Origin: Christiangramia gaetbulicola
Lineage (GTDB): Bacteria; Bacteroidota; Bacteroidia; Flavobacteriales; Flavobacteriaceae
DNA length: 64,000 bases
NCBI RefSeq assembly: GCF_003054225.1
Contig: NZ_QBKQ01000001.1
Coordinates: forward strand, 310,001 to 374,000
Reading direction: 5' to 3'
Shown here: positions 1-9,139 of the stretch, piece by piece
How positions within the stretch are numbered: the first letter of the stretch is position 1
Layout of the letters: each line of letters starts with the position of its first letter
Notes under the pieces: model-generated
What the model was told of the DNA's origin: nothing
Database searches by the model: none
Seen by the model: the letters and a program-made list of their open reading frames with translations, nothing else
Translations under genes and position numbers: made by a program

Positions 1-19
1 TAAAATGACGTTAAATCCA

Positions 20-49
20 TTTGCCATGATATGAATTTTTATACATTTG
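20..49 (+). promoter_or_regulatory. Bacteroidota-type promoter of metK
   Basis: TTTG at 20-23 (-33 element), an 18-base spacer, then TACATTTG at 42-49, matching the Bacteroidota consensus TTTG/N17-23/TAnnTTTG. Transcription should start near base 56, just before the riboswitch, so the whole aptamer would be in the leader. Both boxes are seen directly; activity is inferred. Confidence 0.72.
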
Positions 50-63
50 TACCCAACATATTG

Positions 64-133
64 AAAGGGATAGATTTGACTGATTGCAACCCTATGATAC
101 TTTGAAAAAAGTATTTGAAAATGCTAAAGCAGA
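64..133 (+). promoter_or_regulatory. SAM-II riboswitch in the metK leader
   Basis: The RNA has the compact SAM-II pseudoknot layout. The P1 arms are AGGG (66-69) and CCCU (90-93). They enclose a loop containing GAUUUGACUGAUUGCAA (73-89), the hallmark SAM-II loop. The downstream strand AUGCUAAAGCAG (121-132) carries the conserved GCUAAA element, and its CAG (130-132) can pair with CUG (80-82) to close the pseudoknot. Between the halves sits an additional 6-bp hairpin (97-102 with 109-114). SAM-II aptamers bind S-adenosylmethionine and usually act on translation. Placement before SAM synthetase makes end-product feedback the obvious role. About 70 bases separate aptamer and start codon. Confidence 0.8.
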
Positions 134-203
134 ATGTTTACTACACTCCACTTAGCCCTTCACGTCAAATTTTTCCATTCTTATAAATTAAAAAAGGAAT
201 TGA

Positions 204-1463
204 ATGGCTTATTTATTTACTTCGGAAAGTGTTTCTGAAGGGCACCCGGATAAAATTGCAGATCAGATTAGTGATACTTTATTAGATAATTTCCTTGCCT
301 TCGACGAGGAGTCTAAAGTTGCCTGCGAAACCCTGGTAACTACAGGGCAGGTTGTGCTTGCAGGTGAAGTAAGAAGTAATACATATTTAGATGTACAGAA
401 TATCGCCAGGGATGTTATCAATGATATTGGTTATACCAAAGGCGCTTATAAATTCAGTGGTGATTCCTGTGGGGTGATCTCTTTGATCCATGAACAATCT
501 CAGGACATCTACCAGGGAGTAGACCGCGGAAATAAAGAAGAACAAGGCGCCGGTGACCAGGGAATGATGTTTGGTTACGCAACCAATGAGACTGAAAATT
601 ATATGCCGCTGGCCCTGGATATTTCGCACAAGATCCTGATCGAATTGGCGAAGCTTAGACGTGAAGGAAAAGAAATCGAATACCTGAGACCTGATTCTAA
701 AAGCCAGGTGACCATAGAATACAGCGACGAAAACGTGCCGCAGCGAATTGTTGCTATTGTAGTTTCTACCCAGCATGATGATTTTGATGCCGATGATGAA
801 AAAATGCTGGCCAAGATCAAGAAAGATATTATCGATATCCTGATCCCAAGGGTAAAGGAACAGCTGCCGGAATATGTTCAGAAATTGTTCAATGACGATA
901 TCGTTTACCATATCAACCCAACCGGGAAATTCGTGATCGGTGGGCCACATGGTGATGCCGGGCTAACCGGAAGAAAGATCATCGTAGATACTTATGGTGG
1001 AAAAGGTGCTCATGGTGGTGGTGCATTTTCAGGGAAAGATCCTTCGAAAGTAGACCGTTCTGCAGCATATGCCTCAAGACACATCGCAAAAAATTTAGTA
1101 GCCGCAGGCGTGGCTCCTGAAATTCTTGTCCAGGTATCTTACGCGATTGGAGTGGTTGAACCAACTTCGATCTCGGTATATACTTACGGAAAGAAAAATG
1201 TAGAGCTTAGTGACGGGCAAATTGCTGAAAAGGTAAAAGCGATCTTCGACATGCGACCTTCAGCGATTGAAAACCGATTGAAACTTAGAAATCCTATTTA
1301 TAGAGAAACTGCTGCTTACGGGCATATGGGGAAAGAACCAAGAACGGTTACCAAAATTTTCAACAGTCCGTACAAAGGTAAGATCACCAAAGAGGTGGAA
1401 TTATTTACCTGGGAGAAACTGGATTTTGTAGATAAAGTGAAAGAGGAGTTTGGGTTGAATTAA
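204..1463 (+). CDS. metK: S-adenosylmethionine synthetase
   Basis: Makes S-adenosylmethionine from methionine and ATP in the cytoplasm, supplying methyl groups to the cell. The 419-residue protein has the full three-domain MetK length. Visible signatures are GHPDK near residues 13-17 (ATP/metal site), GAGDQG at 115-120 (PPi/substrate loop), and the glycine-rich [14 protein letters not shown] stretch near 270-284. The start ATG follows an A-rich leader typical of Bacteroidota. It is transcribed alone: it has its own promoter and SAM-II riboswitch upstream and a strong terminator downstream. Confidence 0.98.
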   Translation: MAYLFTSESVSEGHPDKIADQISDTLLDNFLAFDEESKVACETLVTTGQVVLAGEVRSNTYLDVQNIARDVINDIGYTKGAYKFSGDSCGVISLIHEQSQDIYQGVDRGNKEEQGAGDQGMMFGYATNETENYMPLALDISHKILIELAKLRREGKEIEYLRPDSKSQVTIEYSDENVPQRIVAIVVSTQHDDFDADDEKMLAKIKKDIIDILIPRVKEQLPEYVQKLFNDDIVYHINPTGKFVIGGPHGDAGLTGRKIIVDTYGGKGAHGGGAFSGKDPSKVDRSAAYASRHIAKNLVAAGVAPEILVQVSYAIGVVEPTSISVYTYGKKNVELSDGQIAEKVKAIFDMRPSAIENRLKLRNPIYRETAAYGHMGKEPRTVTKIFNSPYKGKITKEVELFTWEKLDFVDKVKEEFGLN

Positions 1464-1515
1464 TTCTCAAACAGACCTTTTTCGAGTAACAGAAAAAGTA
1501 CATCCTATATATTAT

Positions 1516-1550
1516 AAAAAAAGCCGCTTTTTAAGCGGCTTTTTTATTTT
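1516..1550 (+). terminator. Intrinsic terminator after metK
   Basis: A 12-bp stem (1518-1529 with 1533-1544, core AGCCGCTT/AAGCGGCT), a 3-base loop and a T-rich tail. Confidence 0.9.
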
Positions 1551-1646
1551 CCAGAGGCAAGCCCAGTTTTATCATTTCTTCGGAAAACCTTAACAGCAGC
1601 GAGCTCTAATAATTCCTACTTTTAAGATTCACCAAGAGATTTTCCT

Positions 1647-3011
1647 ATGTCTTTATTTAAAAAAGTAAGAAACACGATCAACCTGCTAAAGTCGGTTGAC
1701 ATGGATCAGTTAGCCAAGATCAATCAAAAGATCGATCTGGCAGATGCAATGAAAACTTTAGGAAAATTAGACGACCGTCAATTGGCCGGATTGATGAAAA
1801 TGTTAAAAACAAAACGCAAAAAAGGCCAGCATGACCTCCCTCCCATCGATGGTGATTTTTATAATCTGGATCTCAAATTAACCGAAAAGCAAAGGGAAAT
1901 TCAGTTAAAAGTGCGCAATTTCATGGAGAATGAAATTAAGCCTTTAGTAAATGAATACTGGAAAAAAGACCAGTTCCCATTTGAGGTTATTGAGAAATTC
2001 CGGGATCTGAATATCGTTGGGGTTCCTTATGAAGGTTACGGCTGCCCGAATCTTCCTTTTTTGATGGAGGGTATCATCGCGCAGGAAATAGCAAGAGTAG
2101 ACGTTTCCATTTCCACGTTTTTTGGAGTACATAGTGGATTGGCCATGGGATCGATTTATTTATGCGGAAGCGAGGAACAGAAACAAGAGTGGCTTCCCCA
2201 GATGCAGAAAATGGAAAAGATAGGTGCCTTTGGCCTTACCGAACCTAATGTAGGATCTGGAGTTGCCGGCGGATTAGAAACTACCTGTAAGTTTGATGGT
2301 GAGAACTGGATTCTGAACGGTCAGAAAAAATGGATCGGGAACGCCACATTTTCAGATGTTACTATCATCTGGGCCAGAGATCTTGATTCCAACCAGGTGA
2401 AGGGGTTTTTAGTTAGAAAAGAAAATCCTGGTTTTAAAACCGAAAAGATAAAGGATAAGATGGCGCTAAGAATCGTACAAAACGCCATTATCACCCTTAC
2501 CGATTGTAAAATTCCCGAAAGCGACAGGCTTCAAAACGCAAATTCCTTTAAAGACACTGCCAATGTTCTAAGAATGACCAGGGCCGGAGTGGCCTGGCAG
2601 GCGGTTGGATGTGCCAGAGGAGCCTATGAAAGCGCGTTGAAATACACCAAAAAGAGAGAACAATTTGGAAGACCTATTGCTTCTTTCCAGTTGATCCAGA
2701 ATCACCTCGTAGAAATGCTTTCCAATCTCACCTCCATGCAAACATTGTGTTTCAGACTTTCTGAAATGCAGGATCAGGAACTACTAACAGATGAACACGC
2801 CAGCCTGGCTAAAGTTTACTGTAGTATGAGAATGCGGGATGTGGTAAGCCGGGCCAGGGAAGTTCTTGGTGGGAACGGAATTTTACTCGAATATGACGTA
2901 GCCCGTTTCGTGGCAGATGCCGAAGCGATCTATAGTTATGAAGGAACAAAAGAAATTAATTCACTAATTGTTGGGCGCGCCATAACAGGCTATAGCGCTT
3001 TTGTAAGTTAA
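1647..3011 (+). CDS. Acyl-CoA dehydrogenase, ACOX4/glutaryl-CoA dehydrogenase-like
   Basis: FAD-dependent oxidation of an acyl-CoA to its enoyl-CoA. The FAD/substrate motif FGLTEPNVGSG and the catalytic-glutamate motif YEGTKE (Glu about residue 432) are both present. From memory the core resembles plant short-chain acyl-CoA oxidase 4 and glutaryl-CoA dehydrogenases more than the ordinary medium-chain enzymes, so the true substrate is open. The 454 residues exceed the usual ~380-400; the excess is an N-terminal, basic, helical stretch of about 70 residues (leucine- and lysine-rich) of unknown purpose. The next gene follows after 19 bases, suggesting cotranscription. EtfAB, a likely electron acceptor pair, lies about 17 kb away. 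Confidence 0.9.
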   Translation: MSLFKKVRNTINLLKSVDMDQLAKINQKIDLADAMKTLGKLDDRQLAGLMKMLKTKRKKGQHDLPPIDGDFYNLDLKLTEKQREIQLKVRNFMENEIKPLVNEYWKKDQFPFEVIEKFRDLNIVGVPYEGYGCPNLPFLMEGIIAQEIARVDVSISTFFGVHSGLAMGSIYLCGSEEQKQEWLPQMQKMEKIGAFGLTEPNVGSGVAGGLETTCKFDGENWILNGQKKWIGNATFSDVTIIWARDLDSNQVKGFLVRKENPGFKTEKIKDKMALRIVQNAIITLTDCKIPESDRLQNANSFKDTANVLRMTRAGVAWQAVGCARGAYESALKYTKKREQFGRPIASFQLIQNHLVEMLSNLTSMQTLCFRLSEMQDQELLTDEHASLAKVYCSMRMRDVVSRAREVLGGNGILLEYDVARFVADAEAIYSYEGTKEINSLIVGRAITGYSAFVS

Positions 3012-3030
3012 AAAAGAAAAAGAAAGATTT

Positions 3031-3960
3031 ATGTCAGTATTGATTGTATGTCCGGGGAAGGATCCGGAAAATTGGGAAAAAGCATTAAAGAATCAGCACC
3101 CGGGGATGAACGTTTATGTTTATCCCGAAGATCATGATAAGGAAGAAGTCGAGTTTGCGCTCACCTGGAACCACCCACGAGGATTGTTCAAAAACTATCC
3201 TAATCTTAAGGTCATCGCCAGCATGGGAGCAGGAGTAGATCATATTTTAAGCGATGATGCCTTGCCAGAAGGAATCCAGATCACCAAGGTGGTAGATGAT
3301 ACCCTTACCGAAGATATGGGTGATTTCGTACTAAGCCAGGTAATGAATCATATTAGAGGCCTGCACCATTATGTAAAAGCCCAGAAAGAAAAGAAATGGG
3401 AGAAATTTCAATATAAAAGACCTCAGGACACGAAAGTTGGAATTATGGGACTAGGAGTTTTGGGGAATGAAGTAGCAGATAAGCTTCATAAAAACTTTTT
3501 CCAGGTCTATGGATGGTCCAGAACCGAGAAATCCTGTGACCATGTAACCAGTTTTCATGGGAAAGACCAACTCGAAGAATTCCTTAATAATTCAGAAATT
3601 CTGGTTTGTTTATTACCTTTAACTGAAGAAACTGAAAATATCCTGAATGCAGACCTGTTCGATATGCTGCCAGAAGGAGCTTATGTGATCAATGTTGCCC
3701 GGGGAGAACACCTGGTAGAACATGATCTTATGGAAATGATCGATAACGGTCATCTTTCCGGAGCTTCTTTAGATGTTTTCAGAGAAGAACCATTACCGGA
3801 AGAGCACCCGTTTTGGGATCATGAGAAGATCAACATTACCCCCCATATTGCCAGTTTAACCAAACCTGAATCTGTTGCCGGCCAGATCGCCGAAAATTAT
3901 GACAGAATGAAGGATGAGGAACCTCTTAAAAACAAGGTGGAACAGGAGAAAGGTTATTGA
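3031..3960 (+). CDS. GhrA-like D-2-hydroxyacid dehydrogenase (glyoxylate/hydroxypyruvate reductase)
   Basis: NAD(P)H-dependent reduction of 2-oxoacids such as glyoxylate or hydroxypyruvate. The Rossmann motif GLGVLGNEVA lies near residues 140-150. NVARGEHLVE holds the substrate-binding arginine, and DVFREEPLPEEHPFW plus TPHIAS give the Glu/His catalytic pair of the family. Length (309) and the short N-terminal domain fit the GhrA branch. It sits 19 bases after the acyl-CoA dehydrogenase and 18 before a Usp gene, so the three probably form one operon. The exact 2-oxoacid cannot be told from sequence. Confidence 0.88.
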   Translation: MSVLIVCPGKDPENWEKALKNQHPGMNVYVYPEDHDKEEVEFALTWNHPRGLFKNYPNLKVIASMGAGVDHILSDDALPEGIQITKVVDDTLTEDMGDFVLSQVMNHIRGLHHYVKAQKEKKWEKFQYKRPQDTKVGIMGLGVLGNEVADKLHKNFFQVYGWSRTEKSCDHVTSFHGKDQLEEFLNNSEILVCLLPLTEETENILNADLFDMLPEGAYVINVARGEHLVEHDLMEMIDNGHLSGASLDVFREEPLPEEHPFWDHEKINITPHIASLTKPESVAGQIAENYDRMKDEEPLKNKVEQEKGY

Positions 3961-3978
3961 TAATTAAATCTTTTACAG

Positions 3979-4425
3979 ATGGATAATTTAAAGAATATCA
4001 TGGTAGCTGTCGATTTTAATGACAGCATTGGGGAACTGATGGTCTATGCCGACAACCTTGCCGAAAAATTCGGCTCTAAAGTCTGGGTTTTGCACGTTGC
4101 AGATCCAGAGCCCGACTTTGTGGGGTATGAACCCGGGCCACAATATATTCGTGATATAAAAGCAGATGAGTATCGTGAAGAGCATCGAAATCTGCAGGAG
4201 GTCTGCAAAAATTTCCTAAGTGAAGATACTGTAAAAGAAGCATTATTAATCCAGGGGTCTACGGTAGAAACGGTTGTTGAGGAAGCAAAAAAACTGAATA
4301 TAGATCTGCTTATTGTCGGAACTCATAAACATAGTTTTCTCCATAACCTCTTACAGGAAAGTGTATCTATGGAATTGATCAAAAAAGCTGAAATTCCGAT
4401 ACTTACCATTCCTATAGACGAATAA
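3979..4425 (+). CDS. Universal stress protein, single domain
   Basis: A 148-residue Usp-fold protein. It has the N-terminal strand with the conserved acidic residue (MVAVDFND) and the C-terminal LLIVGTHKHSF and PILTIP strands. ATP-binding Usp proteins carry G-x2-G-x9-G-S/T; here the loop reads GTHKHSFLHNLLQESVS, lacking the second glycine, so it may bind nucleotide poorly or be of the non-ATP type. It is last in the presumed operon and is followed by an intrinsic terminator. The physiological partner is unknown. Confidence 0.88.
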   Translation: MDNLKNIMVAVDFNDSIGELMVYADNLAEKFGSKVWVLHVADPEPDFVGYEPGPQYIRDIKADEYREEHRNLQEVCKNFLSEDTVKEALLIQGSTVETVVEEAKKLNIDLLIVGTHKHSFLHNLLQESVSMELIKKAEIPILTIPIDE

Positions 4426-4434
4426 AAGCAAATT

Positions 4435-4466
4435 AATTCCCCGTTCTCACGGGGAATTTTTATTTT
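4435..4466 (+). terminator. Intrinsic terminator after the Usp gene
   Basis: Perfect 10-bp stem (4435-4444 with 4449-4458, core TTCCCCGT/ACGGGGAA), 4-base loop, T-rich tail. It lies only about 20 bases before the next start codon. Confidence 0.88.
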
Positions 4467-4479
4467 CATTCAAAATTAT

Positions 4480-5427
4480 TTGATCTTGAAAACAGGAAAG
4501 GCGCAGCTCGAAAAAGTATCTAAACTAATTCAACCACATATACATCGCACCCCGGTGCTCACCTCTCATTTAATTAATGAGATCGCCGGCGCAGATCTTT
4601 ATTTTAAATGTGAGAATTTTCAAAGAATGGGAGCATTCAAAATGCGTGGAGCTACCAATGCTATCCTAAATCTTTCTGAAGAGCAAAAAGCAAAAGGTGT
4701 AGTAACCCATTCTTCAGGTAATTTTGCCCAGGCACTTTCCCTAGCTGCAAAAAGCCTGGAAGTCCCAGCCTATATCGTCATGCCTGATAGCGCCCCGGAA
4801 GTTAAAAAGGCGGCAGTGCGGACTTACGGTGGTGAAATTACTGAATGTCCCTCTACCCTACCGGATCGTGAAAGAACAGCAGATGAAATTCAGCAAAGAA
4901 CAGGGGCTACTTTTATTCATCCTTCTAACGATCTGGATGTGATCCTGGGACAGGGAACCGCTGCCCTGGAATTACTGGAAGATGAACCAGATCTTGATAT
5001 CATTTTCTGCCCCGTTGGCGGCGGCGGACTCATAGCCGGCACGGCTTTAGCGGTTAAACATTTCGGTAATAACTGCAAATGCATGGGTGGTGAACCGCTT
5101 GAAGCAGACGATGCCTGGCGTTCCCTGCAAAGTGGCAAGATCGAGACCAATGAAACGGCCAATACCGTAGCAGATGGTTTAAAAACTCAGTTGGGAGACA
5201 TCAATTTTCCTATTATCCTGGAACATGTAGATGAAATTGTGCGAGTTTCAGAAGATGAAATAAAAACTGCTTTAAGGCTTATCTGGGAACGCATGAAGAT
5301 CATCGTAGAACCATCGAGTGCCGTTGCACTGGCAGCCGTGATCAAGGAAAAAGAACGCTTCAAAAACAAAAAGATAGGAATTATAATTTCTGGTGGAAAT
5401 GTAGATCTCGCCAAACTTCCATTTTAA
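4480..5427 (+). CDS. Threonine dehydratase / serine racemase family PLP enzyme
   Basis: Fold-type II PLP enzyme, catabolic threonine/serine dehydratase or serine racemase type, cytoplasmic. The PLP lysine is in FQRMGAFKMRGA (Lys about residue 53). SSGNFAQA binds substrate/cofactor, and the phosphate-binding loop is GGGGLIAG. At 315 residues it lacks the C-terminal ACT-like regulatory domain of biosynthetic IlvA. No ATG precedes the conserved N-terminus in frame: the frame opens at a stop (4423), and only TTG codons (4480, 4486) are plausible starts. The family member cannot be settled between dehydratase and racemase by eye. Confidence 0.9.
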   Translation: MILKTGKAQLEKVSKLIQPHIHRTPVLTSHLINEIAGADLYFKCENFQRMGAFKMRGATNAILNLSEEQKAKGVVTHSSGNFAQALSLAAKSLEVPAYIVMPDSAPEVKKAAVRTYGGEITECPSTLPDRERTADEIQQRTGATFIHPSNDLDVILGQGTAALELLEDEPDLDIIFCPVGGGGLIAGTALAVKHFGNNCKCMGGEPLEADDAWRSLQSGKIETNETANTVADGLKTQLGDINFPIILEHVDEIVRVSEDEIKTALRLIWERMKIIVEPSSAVALAAVIKEKERFKNKKIGIIISGGNVDLAKLPF

Positions 5428-5675
5428 ATTGCTCCGGCTTTAACTACCAGAATTGATACAAGCATTTGTCCAATATGCCTTTGAGAATATTCTACGGCAG
5501 GAAACCGAATGCCTATTAATGTAGATTCAATCCTTTTTCTACAAATTTCAACCTTACGCATTATTATCAAGCATTTTTAGTGCATTCTACTGAATTTTAG
5601 TTTTTTATATCATTAAATAAAAGAAATACTATCTTTAAATAAGCCAAAATTTAAAACTAACCAACAGGTTGCTAA

Positions 5676-7481
5676 ATGGAATTGTATCTAACGGTCGCGA
5701 TCATCATAATAGGAATCATCCTGTTCGTGCGCGATTATTTTTCGATAGATACGACCTCCATTATCATCATGGCCTTGTTTATCGTATCTGGGGTCTTAAG
5801 CCCGGAAGAAGGTTTTTCCGGATTCAACCATCCTGCCACCATAACACTTGGCTGTATGTTCGTGGTGAGCGCGGCAGTCTTTAAATCTGGTATTATTGAC
5901 GGCCTCAGTGCGAAATTGATTAAGATCGCCAAGATCAATTATTTTCTCGCTCTCGTATCTTTAAGTACAACCGCAGCAGTTCTTTCGGCATTCATAAATG
6001 ATTCTGCCGTGGTGGCTATCCTGATCCCGGTTGCGCTTCTGGTTTGCCGTGAAGCTAATATTAGTCCGGCGAGGTTACTTATTCCAATTTCATTTTCAGC
6101 CTTATTTGGAGGCACCTGTACGTTGATCGGTACTTCCACCAACATCCTTGTAAGCAGTTATGCTGAAAAGCTTGGTTCTGAAGCCTTCGGAATGTTCGAA
6201 TTTTCTCTGGCGGCTTTATGCCTGCTGAGTATCGGGATGGCCTATATCTTCATCATGGGGCCTATACTTCTACCAAAAAGGGGGCTTCCGGAGGATACAG
6301 GTTTCAAAAAAGAAGCTGAAAAATACATGGCAGAGATCGAGTTGCATAAGGATTATGATGATGTAGACCGGTCTATTTCAGAATCGAAACTGGTAAATGA
6401 TTATAAGGTACAGATCCTGCGCATTAAAAGAAAACATTACCGGGTATATGAAATTAATGGCGAAACGGTCTTAAGGGAAGATGACCTCATCAGGATCCTG
6501 GTTGACCCCGTGAACCTGGCTAAATTAAAAGTAAAAAAAGGGCTCTCTATTAGAGGAGAAAAAGAGAATGTCGGTGATATTAAACCGAATGATAAAATAG
6601 ACCCTAAAAATACTCCTTTAAACGAGGAGAAAAAGATCTACGAAGTGATGATTCCCTATGGCTCTGAAATTGCCGGAAGATCTATCAAACAACTCAACTT
6701 CAGGAGTACTTATTATGCTTCGGTTCTGGCCATAAGACACCGAAAGGAAACCATCACTGAAGACGTCTCTCATGTGGTTTTAAAGGAAGGAGATATGATG
6801 TTGCTCTTTGCTTCTGAAAAAGCCATTTCGCTTTTAACTTCAGAAAAACTGATCGTAACTCTTTCTGAATACCAAGGACGAAGGGTTGATTATAAGAAAG
6901 CGATTCCAGCACTGCTCATCGTGATAGGAGTGGTTGGAGCGGCAGCATTTAACCTGACTTCTATTCTTATTAGCGCCATGATAGGTAGTCTCCTGCTGGT
7001 AACCTTAACCATTTTGAAACCCCAGGAAGCTTATGAGGCCATTGAATGGAAAGTGATCTTTATGATCGCCGGGGTGCTCTCTATGGGTAAAGCCCTGGAA
7101 AAGACCGGTGGTTCAGAGATCATCTCACAATATATTTATGAATCCCTGGGCGGGCTGGATCCCCGGTGGACGCTGAGTTTGATATTCCTGTTTACCTTTT
7201 TATCCACGAACGTACTCTCCAGCAAGGCTGCGGCCGCTTTAATGACCCCTATTGTTATTAGTCTTGCTGCCGCAATGCAGGTAAGCGAAAAGCCTTTTTT
7301 AATTGGAGTAATGTTCGCGTGTTCCCTTACCTTCATGACCCCGGTAAGTTATCCCGTGAACACCATGGTGTATGCGCCGGGAAATTATAGGTTCCGAGAT
7401 TTTTTAAAGTTCGGTACACCCCTTAACTTTATCATCTGGATCGCAGCATCATTTGTGATCCCAATATTTTTTCCTTTTTGA
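5676..7481 (+). CDS. SLC13/DASS-family anion permease with two RCK_C domains
   Basis: Inner-membrane carrier of the divalent-anion/Na+ symporter superfamily. Hydrophobic helices fill residues about 1-210 and 400-601. Between them lies a soluble insert of about 190 residues with two TrkA-C (RCK_C)-like modules, the second containing VMIPYGSEIAGRSIKQLNF. This arrangement is typical of SLC13 permeases annotated as sulfate or dicarboxylate carriers. Helix-hairpin signatures NDSAVVAILIPVAL, TLIGTSTNILV and SSKAAAALMTPI are visible. Substrate (sulfate, dicarboxylate or other anion) is not determinable here. Its stop codon lies directly upstream of the DUF202 gene start, so the two are probably cotranscribed. 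Confidence 0.9.
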   Translation: MELYLTVAIIIIGIILFVRDYFSIDTTSIIIMALFIVSGVLSPEEGFSGFNHPATITLGCMFVVSAAVFKSGIIDGLSAKLIKIAKINYFLALVSLSTTAAVLSAFINDSAVVAILIPVALLVCREANISPARLLIPISFSALFGGTCTLIGTSTNILVSSYAEKLGSEAFGMFEFSLAALCLLSIGMAYIFIMGPILLPKRGLPEDTGFKKEAEKYMAEIELHKDYDDVDRSISESKLVNDYKVQILRIKRKHYRVYEINGETVLREDDLIRILVDPVNLAKLKVKKGLSIRGEKENVGDIKPNDKIDPKNTPLNEEKKIYEVMIPYGSEIAGRSIKQLNFRSTYYASVLAIRHRKETITEDVSHVVLKEGDMMLLFASEKAISLLTSEKLIVTLSEYQGRRVDYKKAIPALLIVIGVVGAAAFNLTSILISAMIGSLLLVTLTILKPQEAYEAIEWKVIFMIAGVLSMGKALEKTGGSEIISQYIYESLGGLDPRWTLSLIFLFTFLSTNVLSSKAAAALMTPIVISLAAAMQVSEKPFLIGVMFACSLTFMTPVSYPVNTMVYAPGNYRFRDFLKFGTPLNFIIWIAASFVIPIFFPF

Positions 7482-7483
7482 AT

Positions 7484-7822
7484 ATGAGACGAGTAAAACT
7501 CCACAATCCGTTTAAGACAAGAATAATTGATGAAAAGCTCGTGCGGGAACATCTGGCGCTGGAAAGGACCAAACTTGCTAACGAAAGAACTTTACTCTCT
7601 TACATCAGGGCTTCGATCTATCTTTTAATTAGCGGGCTGGCATTATTACAGATCAAGGAATACCAGGGAATAAGCCTTATGTGGGTGGGTTACCTCTCTT
7701 TATTAATTTGTGTACTGTTTCTCATCGTTGGATTTTCGAGATATATTGCCCTGGAAAGAAAACTGAATAAATTATTACAGCCCGATGAAGACACCAATGA
7801 GAACCAGGAAAATCACCGATAA
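7484..7822 (+). CDS. DUF202 (YidH-like) small membrane protein
   Basis: A 112-residue protein with the DUF202 signature. A hydrophilic N-terminus (LALERTKLANERTLLSYIRA) is followed by two transmembrane helices (about 46-65 and 70-90) and a charged tail. An upstream TTG at 7478 could add two residues, but the ATG at 7484, two bases after the permease stop, is preferred. The family has no assigned reaction. Tight linkage to the SLC13 permease suggests cotranscription, possibly a shared membrane role (inference). Confidence 0.85.
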   Translation: MRRVKLHNPFKTRIIDEKLVREHLALERTKLANERTLLSYIRASIYLLISGLALLQIKEYQGISLMWVGYLSLLICVLFLIVGFSRYIALERKLNKLLQPDEDTNENQENHR

Positions 7823-7838
7823 AAGAAATTAACCTCTC

Positions 7839-8189
7839 TTGCAGCAAATAGTTCACTATTCCTTACACTTCCTCGCCATCGGCCTGATTGCTTATTTATA
7901 CGATAAGGAAAACTGGCTTAAATACTGGGCCATTCTCGCCGCGACAATGATGGTGGACCTGGACCATTTACTGGCAACTCCCTTGTTTGATCCCGATCGC
8001 TGCAGTATAGGTTGTCATCCTTTGCATTCAGAAATTGCCATTACCGCCTACGTTCTGGGAATGATCTTTATTAAGCATAAAGTGATAAGGTTGATCTGTA
8101 TAGGCTTGTTCTTCCATATGTTCACCGATCTTATAGACTGCATCTGGACCTATGCTAAATGTGCGACCTGCCTGCAGGATGTTTTTTAA
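7839..8189 (+). CDS. DUF6122-type membrane protein (YdjM/DUF457-like motifs)
   Basis: A 116-residue polytopic membrane protein with conserved polar motifs in or near helices: MVDLDHLLA, CHPLHSE and FHMFTDLIDC. The DxDH...HxxHS...HxxxD pattern recalls the YdjM/DUF457 putative metal-dependent membrane hydrolases. From memory it matches the Bacteroidota family DUF6122. The only sensible start is TTG at 7839, 16 bases after the DUF202 stop, suggesting the third gene of the operon. Its stop codon overlaps that of the convergent DUF302 gene. Function is unknown. Confidence 0.8.
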   Translation: MQQIVHYSLHFLAIGLIAYLYDKENWLKYWAILAATMMVDLDHLLATPLFDPDRCSIGCHPLHSEIAITAYVLGMIFIKHKVIRLICIGLFFHMFTDLIDCIWTYAKCATCLQDVF

Positions 8190-9139
8190 TTACCCGCTGC
8201 AGTTCTGGCAATTTTAGCCAATGCTTTGGCCATCTTATCCAGCAATTCCTTTTTATTTTCTACGGAAGGCCTTTTCGCGATATAATATGGATCATTATAG
8301 GATACATAAACTTCTTCTTCGGAATTTTCCCAAACCAGCATTTTCTGCGGAAGATCAAGAGAAATACTTTGCTTTTCCTGCATGAGTGGTGTGCCTAAAT
8401 TGGGATTTCCAAATATTATGATCCTGGTGGGGTTTAATTGCATGCCAACTCTTGCTGCATTCTTTTGATGATCCAGTTCAGCCATTATTCTTATCCGGGG
8501 ATTGGCTTCAATGATATTCTTAAGGCTTGTGTAAGTATCTTCAAAGTTTCTATTACTTTTTTCAGTTATTATGCCCTCTTTAAATCTAGCCTTAGAATTT
8601 TCTACTTGGAGAACTTCACTTTTAGTTGCATCCCTAACCAGGCCTTCCAGGGCATTCGAAATTTTATTTAAAGTCAAAACTCCTTCCAGATCATGACGAG
8701 ATCTCAAATAATCCACGCTGTTATATAGTACCATGTTTTTCTTTTCAGGATCCTCGTAGAACAATATTTTCTGAGGAAGATCTAGACCGGCAAGTTGATT
8801 TTTCTGCATCAAAGGAGTTCCCAGTTTTGGATTTCCGAAGAAGATTATTCGATTAAAATTCAATGCCTCATTTATAGACCGGGCATTCGCTGCGTGATCT
8901 ACTTCAGCAATGATGCTAATGGCAGGATTATTATCCAGCTTTTGCTTTAGATGATCATAAGCTTCAGAAATGTTCACTTTAGAAAATGCATAGTTCACTC
9001 CAATGGGAAGACTTGTCTGTAATTTTTCAGCATATTGATCCATATCCTGTTCCATACTGACCGTTTTATCTTCAATTTGATTTTGAGAAAATGAAACTGA
9101 AAGAAAGATGATTGCCGCTAAGAGAATAATTGCCTTCAT
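8186..9139 (-). CDS. Secreted protein with two tandem DUF302 domains
   Basis: A signal peptide (MKAIILLAAIIFLSVSFSQ) is followed by two copies of DUF302, roughly residues 40-165 and 185-310. Each contains an aspartate/histidine strand (AEVDHAANA / AELDHQKNA) and the near-identical block FGNPKLGTPLMQ / FGNPNLGTPLMQ followed by LDLPQK. The duplication is internal and complete. DUF302 proteins have no firm enzymatic role. An in-frame GTG lies 15 bases upstream, but the ATG at 9139 begins directly with the signal peptide and is preferred. The gene converges with and overlaps the DUF6122 gene by about 3 bases. Confidence 0.86.
   Translation of the reverse strand: MKAIILLAAIIFLSVSFSQNQIEDKTVSMEQDMDQYAEKLQTSLPIGVNYAFSKVNISEAYDHLKQKLDNNPAISIIAEVDHAANARSINEALNFNRIIFFGNPKLGTPLMQKNQLAGLDLPQKILFYEDPEKKNMVLYNSVDYLRSRHDLEGVLTLNKISNALEGLVRDATKSEVLQVENSKARFKEGIITEKSNRNFEDTYTSLKNIIEANPRIRIMAELDHQKNAARVGMQLNPTRIIIFGNPNLGTPLMQEKQSISLDLPQKMLVWENSEEEVYVSYNDPYYIAKRPSVENKKELLDKMAKALAKIARTAAGN

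Noticed and set aside
387-950. Long open frame antisense to metK
   Set aside because: 187 codons, but it mirrors metK codon bias and has no recognisable domain or start context.
3979-4425. Fully canonical ATP-binding Usp
   Set aside because: The glycine loop lacks the second glycine, so ATP binding cannot be claimed.
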